From a virus, in IMG/VR virus record IMGVR_UViG_3300042691_015370, positions 80,888 through 144,887 of that record: a stretch of 64,000 nt of DNA. One strand, 5' to 3'. Under the pieces are notes generated by a model, which saw nothing but the letters and a program-made list of their open reading frames with translations, searched no databases and was not told where the DNA came from. Shown here piece by piece: positions 1 to 9,418 of the stretch (positions are counted from its first letter, which is position 1; each line of letters opens with the position of its first letter). The translations under genes and the position numbers were made by a program.

Positions 1-3000
1 GCTTAGCGATAGGAGCAATACTTGACAAGAACTCAACCTGAGAAGCTACGTCAACACCAGACTCTGAAGCTACTGCCGTAAGCTTGTTGCCAATAAGCTC
101 ATTGCTCTCTCCGAAAGAGAGGCCAATCGCAATAGCCTGATCACTCAGAGTCTTGGTCGGCAAGTCTGCGACAACCGCAAGCTTCGCTGCGGCTTCTCGC
201 TGCTCCTTAACCAACTCTTCGCCCGAAATCGACCTATCACCAGCACCCTTAATCGTTTCTCCCAAAAATGCGCCTCTAATAGAGATCTCCATTTTTGCGA
301 TCTCATCAGCGCCGACACCAGTTTCCTTCGAAAGATCAACGATAGCCTGTTTAATGCCATCAATCTTGCCCTTAGCGTCTTCACCAAATGTTTGCGCTAG
401 CTGCGAGTCAAGGCGTGCTAGCGCAAACTTGAGTTCTTCAGCTTCCTTGAGAGCGCCAACAAGACCAGCCCCAACACCAAACAAAAGCATAGAGGGCAAA
501 GCATACTTCATACTTTGAATTGCGCCCTCACCAAACCAACCGCCCAAGCTGTCATCGCCTCGCACAGCTTGGCGGAACGCCGTAAACCGACTTGGCTTAC
601 CATTATTGCCATAAAAACGACCGCCACCGCCGTACCCACCATAGCCGCCATAGCCGCCACCGCCGCCGTATCCACCACCCATTCCGCCACCAGCAGCAGT
701 GACAGGATCTGACAAACGACCAGTTCTTCTAAACTCTTCATCAAGAATTTCTTGATCAGAAAGGTTAAAGCTCTTCTTTAATCTTTCGTACTGAGCGGCA
801 GCTTGAGCTTGTTGTTGAGCAACATCTTCTGGGCTACCAGCACCGGGACTGAACGCCTGACCCAGAGCGCCGTATGCTCTTGTAGCTGCCTTCGCTCTTC
901 TCTCTTGCCACCTAGCAGCACCCTCGTCTGCACTCAGTTCACCTGAAACGACGTCATCCCAAATGTCGGCACTCTTGCCCTCTGGGAACAGTCCTCTGCG
1001 AGCAGCAGCTTTTTGTCTTGGGGTTAAGGCTTCCCAATTACCATCACTCAAGTTACGCGCAGCCTGACGCTGGTCAGCAGCGAACTTGGCCTTACGGGCA
1101 GCAGCGTCAGACTCGGCTTTACGATCAGCATCTGCCGTTTCATTTTCGGCCCGAGCACGACGACGTTGCTCTGCTTTCTCCTGTCGCCGTTTTTCGTTCG
1201 CTTCGGCAGCCGCAGCAATAGCGGCTAGACGATCAGCTTCAGTGGCAGGACCGACAAAAGGAGTGCCACCACCATCAATAACATTAGTACCTGCACCCAG
1301 TGCTCTGCGCTCTGCGAGTCTAGCTCTTCTTGCTTCAATATATGGGTCTACTGGAGGTAGAGCAAGAGGCTGTCGTGGCCCATAAAGCGGAATTGGCACA
1401 CCAGTACCCGGAATGTCGGTACCAATCATTAACTCTCTAGCAGAGAAGCGGCGCTGTTCAGGGGTAACTCCCGGCCCCAAGGCAAGAGGTGTTGCAGATC
1501 TACCGAGTGCCTCAGCAGCGGTTGCAGCAGCATCAGTGCCCACAGCAACTGCATGCATCTCAAGAGCCGCCGTGTCCGCAAGGAGAGCTAGCCTCAGTTC
1601 TGATGCAGTAGCTGTAAGGGAATCTAATTCACTGACAAGAACGGCTCCAGAGACTCCCGTGGCAGTAGTACGAGATCTTGCTACTTCATTAGCTCTTGTG
1701 AAAATAGCGATCTGTTCTGGTGTGGCTTCTCCCGAAGCAACTAGGGGTCGCAATTCAGCAAAGTACTCACTTGGAGATAGCTTTGACTGACTCGTTGGGA
1801 ACAGTGCGTCGGGACCACTTAGTCTGTCACCTCTACCAACAATAATCCCCTGATCTTCAAGGATCTGGCGATAAGCTGGATCTAGACCCAGCATATTCTC
1901 CATACGATGCTGAGCTTCGTGCAGGGCTGTAGCCGGTCCAGCGCCGAGAGTTGCTGCACCAGCAGCACCAACCTCACGACTCGTGCCTCCACTAGCTACC
2001 CAATCGTCAACACCAGCAATCATCTCTGAGTTCATTACCCAGCGACCATCACCCGTCATTGCCCCTAGACGGCCACGGAACTCATCGCTTAGTTCTGAAA
2101 CAACCTCGGTTCTTAGATCACCCAGCAGGTTAGGTGCCCCTGCTTGCATAGAACGCATGTATGCTTCAATACCAGATGCGCTACCCAAAATGTCAGGACG
2201 ACGAGGGGTGCTATAAGCGTCAGAACCGGGACCAAGCTCTGGCGGGCGCTTGCCTTCTTGACTTCTGCGAAGTTCTTCCTCTACCTGCTGACTAATTACC
2301 TCTGCACTTGGCATAAGGCTAACTTGTCTTGGGCTTGGCCCATAAATGGTGCGGTAACCATCATTTCCATAGTAATGAGACAACTTACTGGTGCCCGTCA
2401 GGCCCCAGTTTTGAGACACCGCCTCTGTGTCGTAAAGCGATCCGTAGCTTCCAGACTTAGCATCTAGCCATTCATTATAGGCTCTAATCATCCTTTGTCG
2501 AGTACGAAGCGAGTGATCATATATGTTGTCACGGAACCCTTCAATCCACTGTACATCACCCTCGTCCTCAAGCTGCATTTGAACGAAGTTGATAGCATCA
2601 GAAGATTGGGTTTTACGGTATCTATTGGGACGACTGAATGCTGTCTCACCAGAACCAAGCTCGCCCCTGAAAGGTGGTGGGAAGAGTTCGCTATATGAGA
2701 AGGCTCCCCTGAAGGGTGGTGGCTGTGTTCTGTAGCTTGGCAGTGGCGGAGGAATAGGTCCAGTGTAAGGTGGTAGTCCCCAACCGGGGCCTGAGTATTC
2801 GGGACGAGTAACTCCGGGCAGAGAACCAGTATAAGGAGGCGGTGTTAAAGCTTGCTTATTAGCATCCCATTGAGCTTCAAAGATCTTGTACTGAGCCTCG
2901 TCGTCGGTCAAAATGCCACGACGAATCATGCGCTCAATACTTGCGGCCGCTGTTACACTAGAATCACGAAGCCGCTCCAAAGACTCTCGCAAATTGGCAG

Positions 3001-6000
3001 GTACCTCAAGCCGACCAGCAGCTAGCCTCTGCTTTTCTGTCCATTCGCTACTATCATCAACGTCGGAACCAGCAAACAGCTTGTTCCACATGATGTCTTT
3101 GACACGCTTCTGTTGAGCAATCTGCTCGGCAGTGCCACGACCAACATCGTAACCAATAACCTCTGCACTAGGTACAGGGCTAAAACGAGATACCCGTCTT
3201 GGAGAAGGACCAATAACGTTACCATATAGATCATAAGAAAGACCTATAGTACTACCGCCTAGCCCTTCACGAGCCAATCTTTCTTGAATTGCTCCTTGTC
3301 GCTGACGGCTTCTAGGGAAAGCTTCTGCAATTTCTGCACCCGGCTTATTCTCTGTTAGCATGAAGGGCAATGCAGCGTCTTCTATAGCCTGCATGGCAAG
3401 GAAGTTCATGTAGTCAGAAGACTGCGGCCTATTCGGAGTGCTGAAGATAGTGCGGCCCGTGCCTAGAGCAAGCTGCTCACGCACGAAGGAGTCAGTATCA
3501 AGACCATACAGCCAGTCTTTAAGCTCCCTGTTACGAGGACTCTTGCTCAAAACTTGTCCGAAGATATCACCCTCATTGCGAGAAACAACATCACGAACAT
3601 TCCGAGCAGCCAAGCTTGGACTACCGCCTCTACCCAATTCTGAGTAAAGATCAATGAGAGTAAATCCAGCCCTAGGATCGTACATAAAGTTACTAGCTGA
3701 ACCAGTGTCTGGACTAAGGCCCCGCATTCCAACCGCAATCAGAGATTGCAGCATGGCTCGTACCTGAACGATCTCAGGCACAATACCCTTACCCTGCCCA
3801 AGAGCCATACCGGGCGCTAGGCGAGTAATCGGGTGACCGAGCTTATCGACAGCAGCAAGTTGCTCAACACCCGGAATGCCGATTACTTGCTGTAACCCTC
3901 TAGTACGCTCTAGTAGTCGAGCATCTGCAACTTCTGGGAACTCTCCAGTACCCTCATACAGCATCTCATAAATTGAGGGGTTCTCTGGCAGCGGCTCACG
4001 CCAAACATAAGAAGATTTGCCTGCTTTGAATCCATAGGCAGCAGCCTGTGACCCAATACCAATGGGTGAACCAAGAATCTTGCCACGATAAGCGAGAGCC
4101 AACTCTTTATCAAGAGCGGCGCGTTCTTTCGATCTGGCTAGCTGCGCAGCAAGACGTGACTGAGAGGGATCACTGTATTGAGTTGAGGCACCGGGCAGTG
4201 CAAGACGTTCAGCAACACTGCGAGAAATAAGGGGAGTCGCAAGAGCTTGAGCTTCAACCAAAAGAGCCTGAGCTTCAGGACCATCAAGTCTACGCAGTCG
4301 TTGAGCGAGGTCCAAAGAGGCTTGCGGCACTCCCCTTATTTCTCTAACAGATTGGGCAGCATTTTCTACATTACCAAGAGCTTTTTCGACCAAACCGCGC
4401 TTACTGTATTGACGAGGCAACATATCAAGCTGATAGTCAATAGATGTAAATCCTCTATCGCCCGTAGTGTCGTAGAGAACATTCTTCCAATGACCGTCGC
4501 CATGGATACCCCGCAAACCCAAAGCCGCTTGAGTCCTGAAAAGCGCAAGAATCTCATCCTTAGTGGGGATGTTTCCGAAATACGTTCCCTCGTTTTGTCT
4601 ATCAACTATTTGCTTAATAGTTTGGCCGGGGGCACGACGAGTAATTGGCCTACCATCACTAACGGCAACCAACTGCTCCGCACCCGGAATTCCAATAGCC
4701 GCCTTAAGACTATCTAGTCTAGAATAGATGTTTGGATTTAGCCTTCTGATATCTCTTCTTGCAACATACTCTTGCGAACCCGCAGCAAAACCATAGGCGG
4801 AACTGTTCATACCAGTACCCAACGCCTCTTGGGTTAAGTTTCCACCTCTCAATATTTCATTTAGTGCCAAGCGATCAGACGAACGTTGCAGTTGTGTTAT
4901 GAGACGAGCATTAGAAGGAGTACTGTAAGCGTCACGCGGCATGCCAATAGCGAGGCGCTCATCTCTGGCCCAACGTTTTTCAAGATTGAGTTCACGAGAA
5001 CCCATTGCCATAGCTTGCTTATGAAGCTTATTGAAGTCCAGTGCCATACCACCAAACTGTTGGCGTAGCGGCTCATACGCTTGAGTGAACCAAGCACGGG
5101 TAAAATCATTGGACATCTGCGGGAAGGCAAGCTCAGTGGCTGCGACTTCGGCCGTCAATTCATATGGAGTTGCTCTAGAGTAGTTGCTTGGTACAAATCC
5201 TGTACCACCAACAAGACTTCTTCTAGACTGATCTTCAAACGGTGCGCCGGTCCATCTACCGCCAATGTCCGCAATTAACTGTTTACGGTTTTGTGGCACG
5301 GGCAGGAAATGTCCAGCCTCATGAGCAAACAAGGTGCCAAACAAACCTCTACCAACAAGTGCGTTTTCATTATTAACACTCTTGGGCTGTAAACCGCCGA
5401 AAAGACGACTACGAACACCCATAAATCTAGGAGCAAACCCAGACTCACCGAGCATCCTGCCATACTGCCTTTCCCAAGGACTATTAGCATCGGAAGCTAC
5501 CCTAACGCCCAAGGCACCGAACTTTGCTACACCAGAACCAAAGCGGCTATCATAGTCAGCCATCATGGAAGCCAAAACAGGCATTGGAGCATTGGCAAAT
5601 GGCCGTCTTAGCTGCGTAAGGTCAGTGCCCTTCTTGAGGATATCGGTATTAAAAGTACCATTGAATACGCTATTAAGCGCATCAAGACTTGTTTGGTTAA
5701 TACTTCGAGATACACGCGTTCTACGGGGACCGACATCATCAAACGATGGGAAGGGCTGGATAGGGGCGAACCGGCTCGTTTGAGAAAAGGCTTGAGGGTA
5801 CAAGAACTTAGCGGCAGAAACCGCTTCACGCTCACTGCTAAAGTTTGGAATAATCTTCGCAGCTTCACCGAGTGGATTAAAATTACCTGCACTAGAGAGC
5901 ATTGCATCAACAAGTGCTGGCGCATTTCTAAGAGACTTAGCCCTAGCACGAGATGCCATAAACTGCGTCGGTCCATGCCATTGCTCAATAGATGGATCAA

Positions 6001-8110
6001 CAAGAGCTTCTAGTTTGGGTAGAATCTCTCGGTACTCACGAGTCCGCTGTAGCTGTTGCTCAAGACGTTGCGAGATTGTGCCCGATCGTGGCGTCGAATA
6101 AGCGGTCTGCCCCGCACCAAGCGCTGGGATGCCAAGGTCAGCCAAAGGATCATTTGAACGAGCTTGAAGAGCTAGACGAGCACCCTTGCTAATAAGTCCA
6201 GCGTCACCAAGCTTGGTAATGTCAGCTTCCCAGATACGGCCAGAGTAGAACTTATCACCAGAGAGTCTACCGTCTAGCAATCTACCGGGCTGCACCATAC
6301 GTGCAACACCGGCGTTTGCAAATCTCTCCCATAGCGCATTAGCCTGCAATGACACAACATTATCAGACCTTGCCGTAGTAACGCCAAGCCCTGACATCAG
6401 CCTTAGCATACTATCAATGTACATCCCAGAGCCAAGACCACGACCCCGAGCGCTCGCATCAAGTGAACTTAATGCAACACTAGCAGTTGATGGTTGCCGT
6501 ACATTTGGAACATTCCAGTCAATAAAGCCACGGGCAGAATCACCGGGCTGTCCAAAGTTGTAGTTAAAGGATAGTGGAACGGTAGAATTCTGTAGCGGTG
6601 AACTATAAGCATTTCTGCCGGGAGTCAATTGACGGGACTGTCGTGCAACGTTCTGTAGAGCATTCTCCTGCTGCCAACGATTGAAAGCAATGTCGGCAGG
6701 AGTTATAACCTGACCAGAGCCAGTTGTTACTACCTGTGGTCCACCGATACGTTCACCAAACGTTCTTTGAGACAGTGAAGTGGAGGGAACATACTGAGGC
6801 AAAGCAAATGTCTGCCGATACGGCAAAGCCCCAGCTTGAGATGCTGGGGCTAGCGAAGCAGAACCGGTTGGTAGACCAGAAACCGCTGCCGCCTTGCGCT
6901 CCAGAGCATCGATCAGACCCTGCTCTGCTGCGGCGAAACGACCGTAGCTACCAGTCAGAACAGAGGTTTGTCGATCTAGGGCACGGGACTTGCTCTGAAG
7001 GGCACGAATCAGTACCTGTTCCTCAAGAGCAAGTTGACTGCCAGTATTTCCATAACCCGGCTTTGCTGGCTCAGTGGCGGGGGCTGTCGGAACCGCCCTA
7101 AGTACAGGCTGGACAGGAATAGCAATAGCAAGCTGAGCAGACTGACGCTCTTCTCTGCGACGATCTACGAGCGCCTGAGGTGCCACTGGAGCGGGGATCG
7201 CCACCATGGCGGGTTGCTGCACAGAGGTCGCAATAGGACGTGGCAGAGCGGGCTGTGAAGCCTGTACTGATGGGGTGGGAAGTTGACGTGGCCCGCCGAC
7301 AGCAACGGCCAGAACCTGATTATAGGCACGAGCAACTCTATCCCTCGTACTCTGGGCAGCAAACCTGTTGGCCGCAACAATCTCTTTCTGAGAACGAATG
7401 ACCTGATTCTGGAATGCATTGGTCTGCTCCAGCAGAGCCGTGTACTGACGTGCCTGTGCAGTCTGTCCACGGAGAATGCTTTCAAGATCCTTGTTGTACC
7501 GATCAGTGATAGCTGAACTGGTCAGTACCGGAGCGGCAGCGGCGACGTTTCTCGTCACCGACGAAGTTGTAGACGCTATGGCAATAAGGCTGGCTTCTCT
7601 GTCGAGCCGCTGATTGAAGACCTTGGAGATATCCTCAATACGAATGTTGTCCAGTACGGCAAAAAGTTGCTGTGACTTCTGAGTGAAAGCTGAAGAGAAG
7701 ACTCGTTCAATTTCTGCCTGTTGCTGTGGGGCAAAGAAGTTGAAGCCACGAATCTGTTGTTTCAGCTTGTCAAAGTAGAGATCACCGAACCTGTTCAGAT
7801 CCTGAATCTGGCGACCGATGACACGAGATGATGCAGCAAGCTGAGCCTGCATAAGCGCAGCAACACGGCCCTGTGCGGCCATGAGTTCACGCATCTCACC
7901 TCGTGAGGTGGCAATCGCAGATGTCGCAATAGTATTAGGTGATCCTAGTGCTGCAAGAGTTGTGGGGGGAGCGAGTTCCCCGGCAACACCACCAGCACCC
8001 CCTAGGGCACCGGCCTCAAGCGCACGCAACGAGTTGGCAGTCTCACGAACGCCTCTCTGAATGCCAGAGGTATCAAGATCTACACTAATAAGCCAGCGAT
8101 CTTCTGCCAT
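1..8110 (-). CDS. Giant tape measure protein with polyvalent enzyme-like modules (C-terminus beyond window)
   Basis: At least 2,703 codons stay open from ATG 8110 (GAGGAAAT just upstream) to the left edge, so the C-terminus is missing. Residues ~1-495 are helical and Ala/Gln-rich. Seven linkers resembling LGxGxxAYSTPxR sit near Y502, 671, 1062, 1312, 1556 (F), 1825 (F) and 1966. Between them I read a GNAT-like module (RGLGSG at 557-562), a zincin-like module (HEAGH 930-934, E988), kinase-like modules (HGDGHWKN 1203-1210, ID at 1224-1225; degenerate copy D1468, N1473, D1486), a repeated Pro-rich pair, and a second HExxH module (HEAQH 2064-2068, E2115). A basic coiled coil and Gly-rich stretch (~2474-2503) lead into a tape-measure core resembling the TP901/TIGR01760 family from ~2520. 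It follows the frameshifted chaperone, as tape measures do. The tape-measure call is firm; the enzyme folds are motif-level inferences. Confidence 0.9.
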   Translation of the reverse strand, partial: MAEDRWLISVDLDTSGIQRGVRETANSLRALEAGALGGAGGVAGELAPPTTLAALGSPNTIATSAIATSRGEMRELMAAQGRVAALMQAQLAASSRVIGRQIQDLNRFGDLYFDKLKQQIRGFNFFAPQQQAEIERVFSSAFTQKSQQLFAVLDNIRIEDISKVFNQRLDREASLIAIASTTSSVTRNVAAAAPVLTSSAITDRYNKDLESILRGQTAQARQYTALLEQTNAFQNQVIRSQKEIVAANRFAAQSTRDRVARAYNQVLAVAVGGPRQLPTPSVQASQPALPRPIATSVQQPAMVAIPAPVAPQALVDRRREERQSAQLAIAIPVQPVLRAVPTAPATEPAKPGYGNTGSQLALEEQVLIRALQSKSRALDRQTSVLTGSYGRFAAAEQGLIDALERKAAAVSGLPTGSASLAPASQAGALPYRQTFALPQYVPSTSLSQRTFGERIGGPQVVTTGSGQVITPADIAFNRWQQENALQNVARQSRQLTPGRNAYSSPLQNSTVPLSFNYNFGQPGDSARGFIDWNVPNVRQPSTASVALSSLDASARGRGLGSGMYIDSMLRLMSGLGVTTARSDNVVSLQANALWERFANAGVARMVQPGRLLDGRLSGDKFYSGRIWEADITKLGDAGLISKGARLALQARSNDPLADLGIPALGAGQTAYSTPRSGTISQRLEQQLQRTREYREILPKLEALVDPSIEQWHGPTQFMASRARAKSLRNAPALVDAMLSSAGNFNPLGEAAKIIPNFSSEREAVSAAKFLYPQAFSQTSRFAPIQPFPSFDDVGPRRTRVSRSINQTSLDALNSVFNGTFNTDILKKGTDLTQLRRPFANAPMPVLASMMADYDSRFGSGVAKFGALGVRVASDANSPWERQYGRMLGESGFAPRFMGVRSRLFGGLQPKSVNNENALVGRGLFGTLFAHEAGHFLPVPQNRKQLIADIGGRWTGAPFEDQSRRSLVGGTGFVPSNYSRATPYELTAEVAATELAFPQMSNDFTRAWFTQAYEPLRQQFGGMALDFNKLHKQAMAMGSRELNLEKRWARDERLAIGMPRDAYSTPSNARLITQLQRSSDRLALNEILRGGNLTQEALGTGMNSSAYGFAAGSQEYVARRDIRRLNPNIYSRLDSLKAAIGIPGAEQLVAVSDGRPITRRAPGQTIKQIVDRQNEGTYFGNIPTKDEILALFRTQAALGLRGIHGDGHWKNVLYDTTGDRGFTSIDYQLDMLPRQYSKRGLVEKALGNVENAAQSVREIRGVPQASLDLAQRLRRLDGPEAQALLVEAQALATPLISRSVAERLALPGASTQYSDPSQSRLAAQLARSKERAALDKELALAYRGKILGSPIGIGSQAAAYGFKAGKSSYVWREPLPENPSIYEMLYEGTGEFPEVADARLLERTRGLQQVIGIPGVEQLAAVDKLGHPITRLAPGMALGQGKGIVPEIVQVRAMLQSLIAVGMRGLSPDTGSASNFMYDPRAGFTLIDLYSELGRGGSPSLAARNVRDVVSRNEGDIFGQVLSKSPRNRELKDWLYGLDTDSFVREQLALGTGRTIFSTPNRPQSSDYMNFLAMQAIEDAALPFMLTENKPGAEIAEAFPRSRQRQGAIQERLAREGLGGSTIGLSYDLYGNVIGPSPRRVSRFSPVPSAEVIGYDVGRGTAEQIAQQKRVKDIMWNKLFAGSDVDDSSEWTEKQRLAAGRLEVPANLRESLERLRDSSVTAAASIERMIRRGILTDDEAQYKIFEAQWDANKQALTPPPYTGSLPGVTRPEYSGPGWGLPPYTGPIPPPLPSYRTQPPPFRGAFSYSELFPPPFRGELGSGETAFSRPNRYRKTQSSDAINFVQMQLEDEGDVQWIEGFRDNIYDHSLRTRQRMIRAYNEWLDAKSGSYGSLYDTEAVSQNWGLTGTSKLSHYYGNDGYRTIYGPSPRQVSLMPSAEVISQQVEEELRRSQEGKRPPELGPGSDAYSTPRRPDILGSASGIEAYMRSMQAGAPNLLGDLRTEVVSELSDEFRGRLGAMTGDGRWVMNSEMIAGVDDWVASGGTSREVGAAGAATLGAGPATALHEAQHRMENMLGLDPAYRQILEDQGIIVGRGDRLSGPDALFPTSQSKLSPSEYFAELRPLVASGEATPEQIAIFTRANEVARSRTTATGVSGAVLVSELDSLTATASELRLALLADTAALEMHAVAVGTDAAATAAEALGRSATPLALGPGVTPEQRRFSARELMIGTDIPGTGVPIPLYGPRQPLALPPVDPYIEARRARLAERRALGAGTNVIDGGGTPFVGPATEADRLAAIAAAAEANEKRRQEKAEQRRRARAENETADADRKAESDAAARKAKFAADQRQAARNLSDGNWEALTPRQKAAARRGLFPEGKSADIWDDVVSGELSADEGAARWQERRAKAATRAYGALGQAFSPGAGSPEDVAQQQAQAAAQYERLKKSFNLSDQEILDEEFRRTGRLSDPVTAAGGGMGGGYGGGGGYGGYGGYGGGGRFYGNNGKPSRFTAFRQAVRGDDSLGGWFGEGAIQSMKYALPSMLLFGVGAGLVGALKEAEELKFALARLDSQLAQTFGEDAKGKIDGIKQAIVDLSKETGVGADEIAKMEISIRGAFLGETIKGAGDRSISGEELVKEQREAAAKLAVVADLPTKTLSDQAIAIGLSFGESNELIGNKLTAVASESGVDVASQVEFLSSIAPIAK

Positions 8111-8159
8111 ATTTCCTCGCTCTTAACGCACCTGCACTCTAAACCTTAACGGCTAGAGC

Positions 8160-9280
8160 TTACTTAAATCTAGCAGCATATGCATTTTCTTCCCAGTCGG
8201 CAGGATCTGACGAAGACTGAGAACTGCTGCCACTAGAGTACTTCTCTTCCCTCTTCTGTTTCATGATCTTGAAATGTGTATCAAGCTCATGGTCGAGATG
8301 CCACTTCCAATGTTCCGGCATCTCATCCTCAGCCAAATTCTCTTGCCACGACAAGATTCTCAAAGCATGATCAATAGTCAGCATAAGGTCCGCTGGGACG
8401 CTCTCAACATTGAATCCCTGTGGAAACAGGGTTTGAACGCCACCAGCGGCCTTAGCTACCGAGACAAGTTTTAGAAACTGAGGATCTCCGCTCAGTCTTT
8501 TCCCTCTACTGGATCAGCAGTCATCTCGTTGTACTCGGTCAACAGACGATTCAGAACCTTGGCATCAAGTGCGTCAACTTCGCTGCGATCAAGGAAATAC
8601 TGCTCTTTATGATTCTCTGGATCACGTACAGCATAGAAAACCTGCCAGCGAGAGAACTCATTGACCCAAGCAAAGTCAGCCTCAGCGTCAATAGCGCGCT
8701 CAAGAGTCTTGGCGCTCAGTTCGTCATCGGAGAAATGCGTGAACTCAAGACGAATGTTTTCCTTGTCCTCTTCAGTTGCCTCGTTCACCTGATCAGTGAA
8801 CTTCACAAGCTCGTTGTAGACCCGAACTGCCTCTTCGTCCTCTGGGTCAGTGGCGTACTTGTCGTTTAGCCCCTCGTTCCAAGCGGTCTGGAGAGACTTG
8901 AGATAGTCGTTGTCAGACCAAGCAGGCTCATCAGCAAGGCGAGCCTCATTGGAGGCATAAGCTTCCTGAACCTTGGGTGCCATCAGGAACTCAATCATAG
9001 AGTCACGATCCTTGACACCAAGATCTTCTAGCTGCTCACGGAACACAGCTACCTGACGAGGGTCCGATTCAGGATTCTGCTTGAGGGCAAGAAGCTTAGC
9101 CCTAGCACCGGTAGCAGAGTCAGCGGCGTCACGCTGCTGAATGGGCGACAGCTTTGAAAGCCAAACAACAATAGGCTCATCAGTGCCGTCATCAAACGTA
9201 AGTTCCTTGCCGACTACATAGAGATCCGTCAACCGACGACGGGTAGGGGCAATAACTTCCTTAGTGGTGGTCTTAGCCAT
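8160..9280 (-). CDS. Tail assembly chaperone, -1 frameshifted long form
   Basis: A -1 slip at the heptamer at 8498-8504 joins the 262-aa chaperone frame to an open frame that runs on to the stop at 8160, giving about 373 aa. After the slip the reading is EGK then RLSGDPQF and onward through LTIDHALRILSW to a Ser-rich tail ending AARFK. The added part includes WKWHLDHELDTHF and KKQREEK-like charged helices. This G/GT-type arrangement is well established before tape measure genes; the long form normally bridges tube subunits to the tape measure. The extension has no good independent start. Confidence 0.85.
8492..9280 (-). CDS. Tail assembly chaperone, short (non-shifted) form
   Basis: 262 aa. 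ATG 9280 is preceded by AGGAG seven bases upstream; a longer in-frame start at 9358 lacks such a site. The protein is acidic and mostly helical, between the tail tube and tape measure genes. In siphoviruses this slot encodes the chaperone that coats the tape measure during tail assembly. The stop lies directly after a GGGAAAA slippery heptamer, which produces the longer form. No sequence family was recognised from residues alone; the call rests on gene order and the frameshift signal. Confidence 0.85.
   Translation of the reverse strand: MAKTTTKEVIAPTRRRLTDLYVVGKELTFDDGTDEPIVVWLSKLSPIQQRDAADSATGARAKLLALKQNPESDPRQVAVFREQLEDLGVKDRDSMIEFLMAPKVQEAYASNEARLADEPAWSDNDYLKSLQTAWNEGLNDKYATDPEDEEAVRVYNELVKFTDQVNEATEEDKENIRLEFTHFSDDELSAKTLERAIDAEADFAWVNEFSRWQVFYAVRDPENHKEQYFLDRSEVDALDAKVLNRLLTEYNEMTADPVEGKD
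8498..8504 (-). promoter_or_regulatory. Programmed -1 frameshift slippery heptamer GGGAAAA
   Basis: On the minus strand the codons read GAG GGA AAA GAC TGA, so the heptamer is phased G GGA AAA, the canonical X XXY YYZ register. The zero frame stops six bases after it. The -1 frame is open for more than 100 codons. The position just upstream of the tape measure gene matches the conserved chaperone frameshift of long-tailed phages. I did not identify a certain downstream pseudoknot. Confidence 0.88.
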
Positions 9281-9360
9281 ATAAACTCCTATATCCAATA
9301 CCGTATCATCACGGTAACATACCAAACGACCTGAAAAAGTTAACGGAGCAAGTCCCACAC

Positions 9361-9391
9361 AAATTGAAAAGGCGGGGCATGTAGCCCCGCC
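9361..9391 (-). terminator. Rho-independent terminator after the tail tube gene
   Basis: GGCGGGGC and GCCCCGCC form a perfect 8-bp stem around a 5-base loop (9371-9391). On the minus strand it is followed by TTTTCAATTT. It sits 28 bases past the tail tube stop and before the chaperone gene, so it should cut transcription between the abundant tube protein and the chaperone and tape measure genes. Confidence 0.85.
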
Positions 9392-9418
9392 AATCCAACA
9401 ACAAATTGTCAGTTACGA

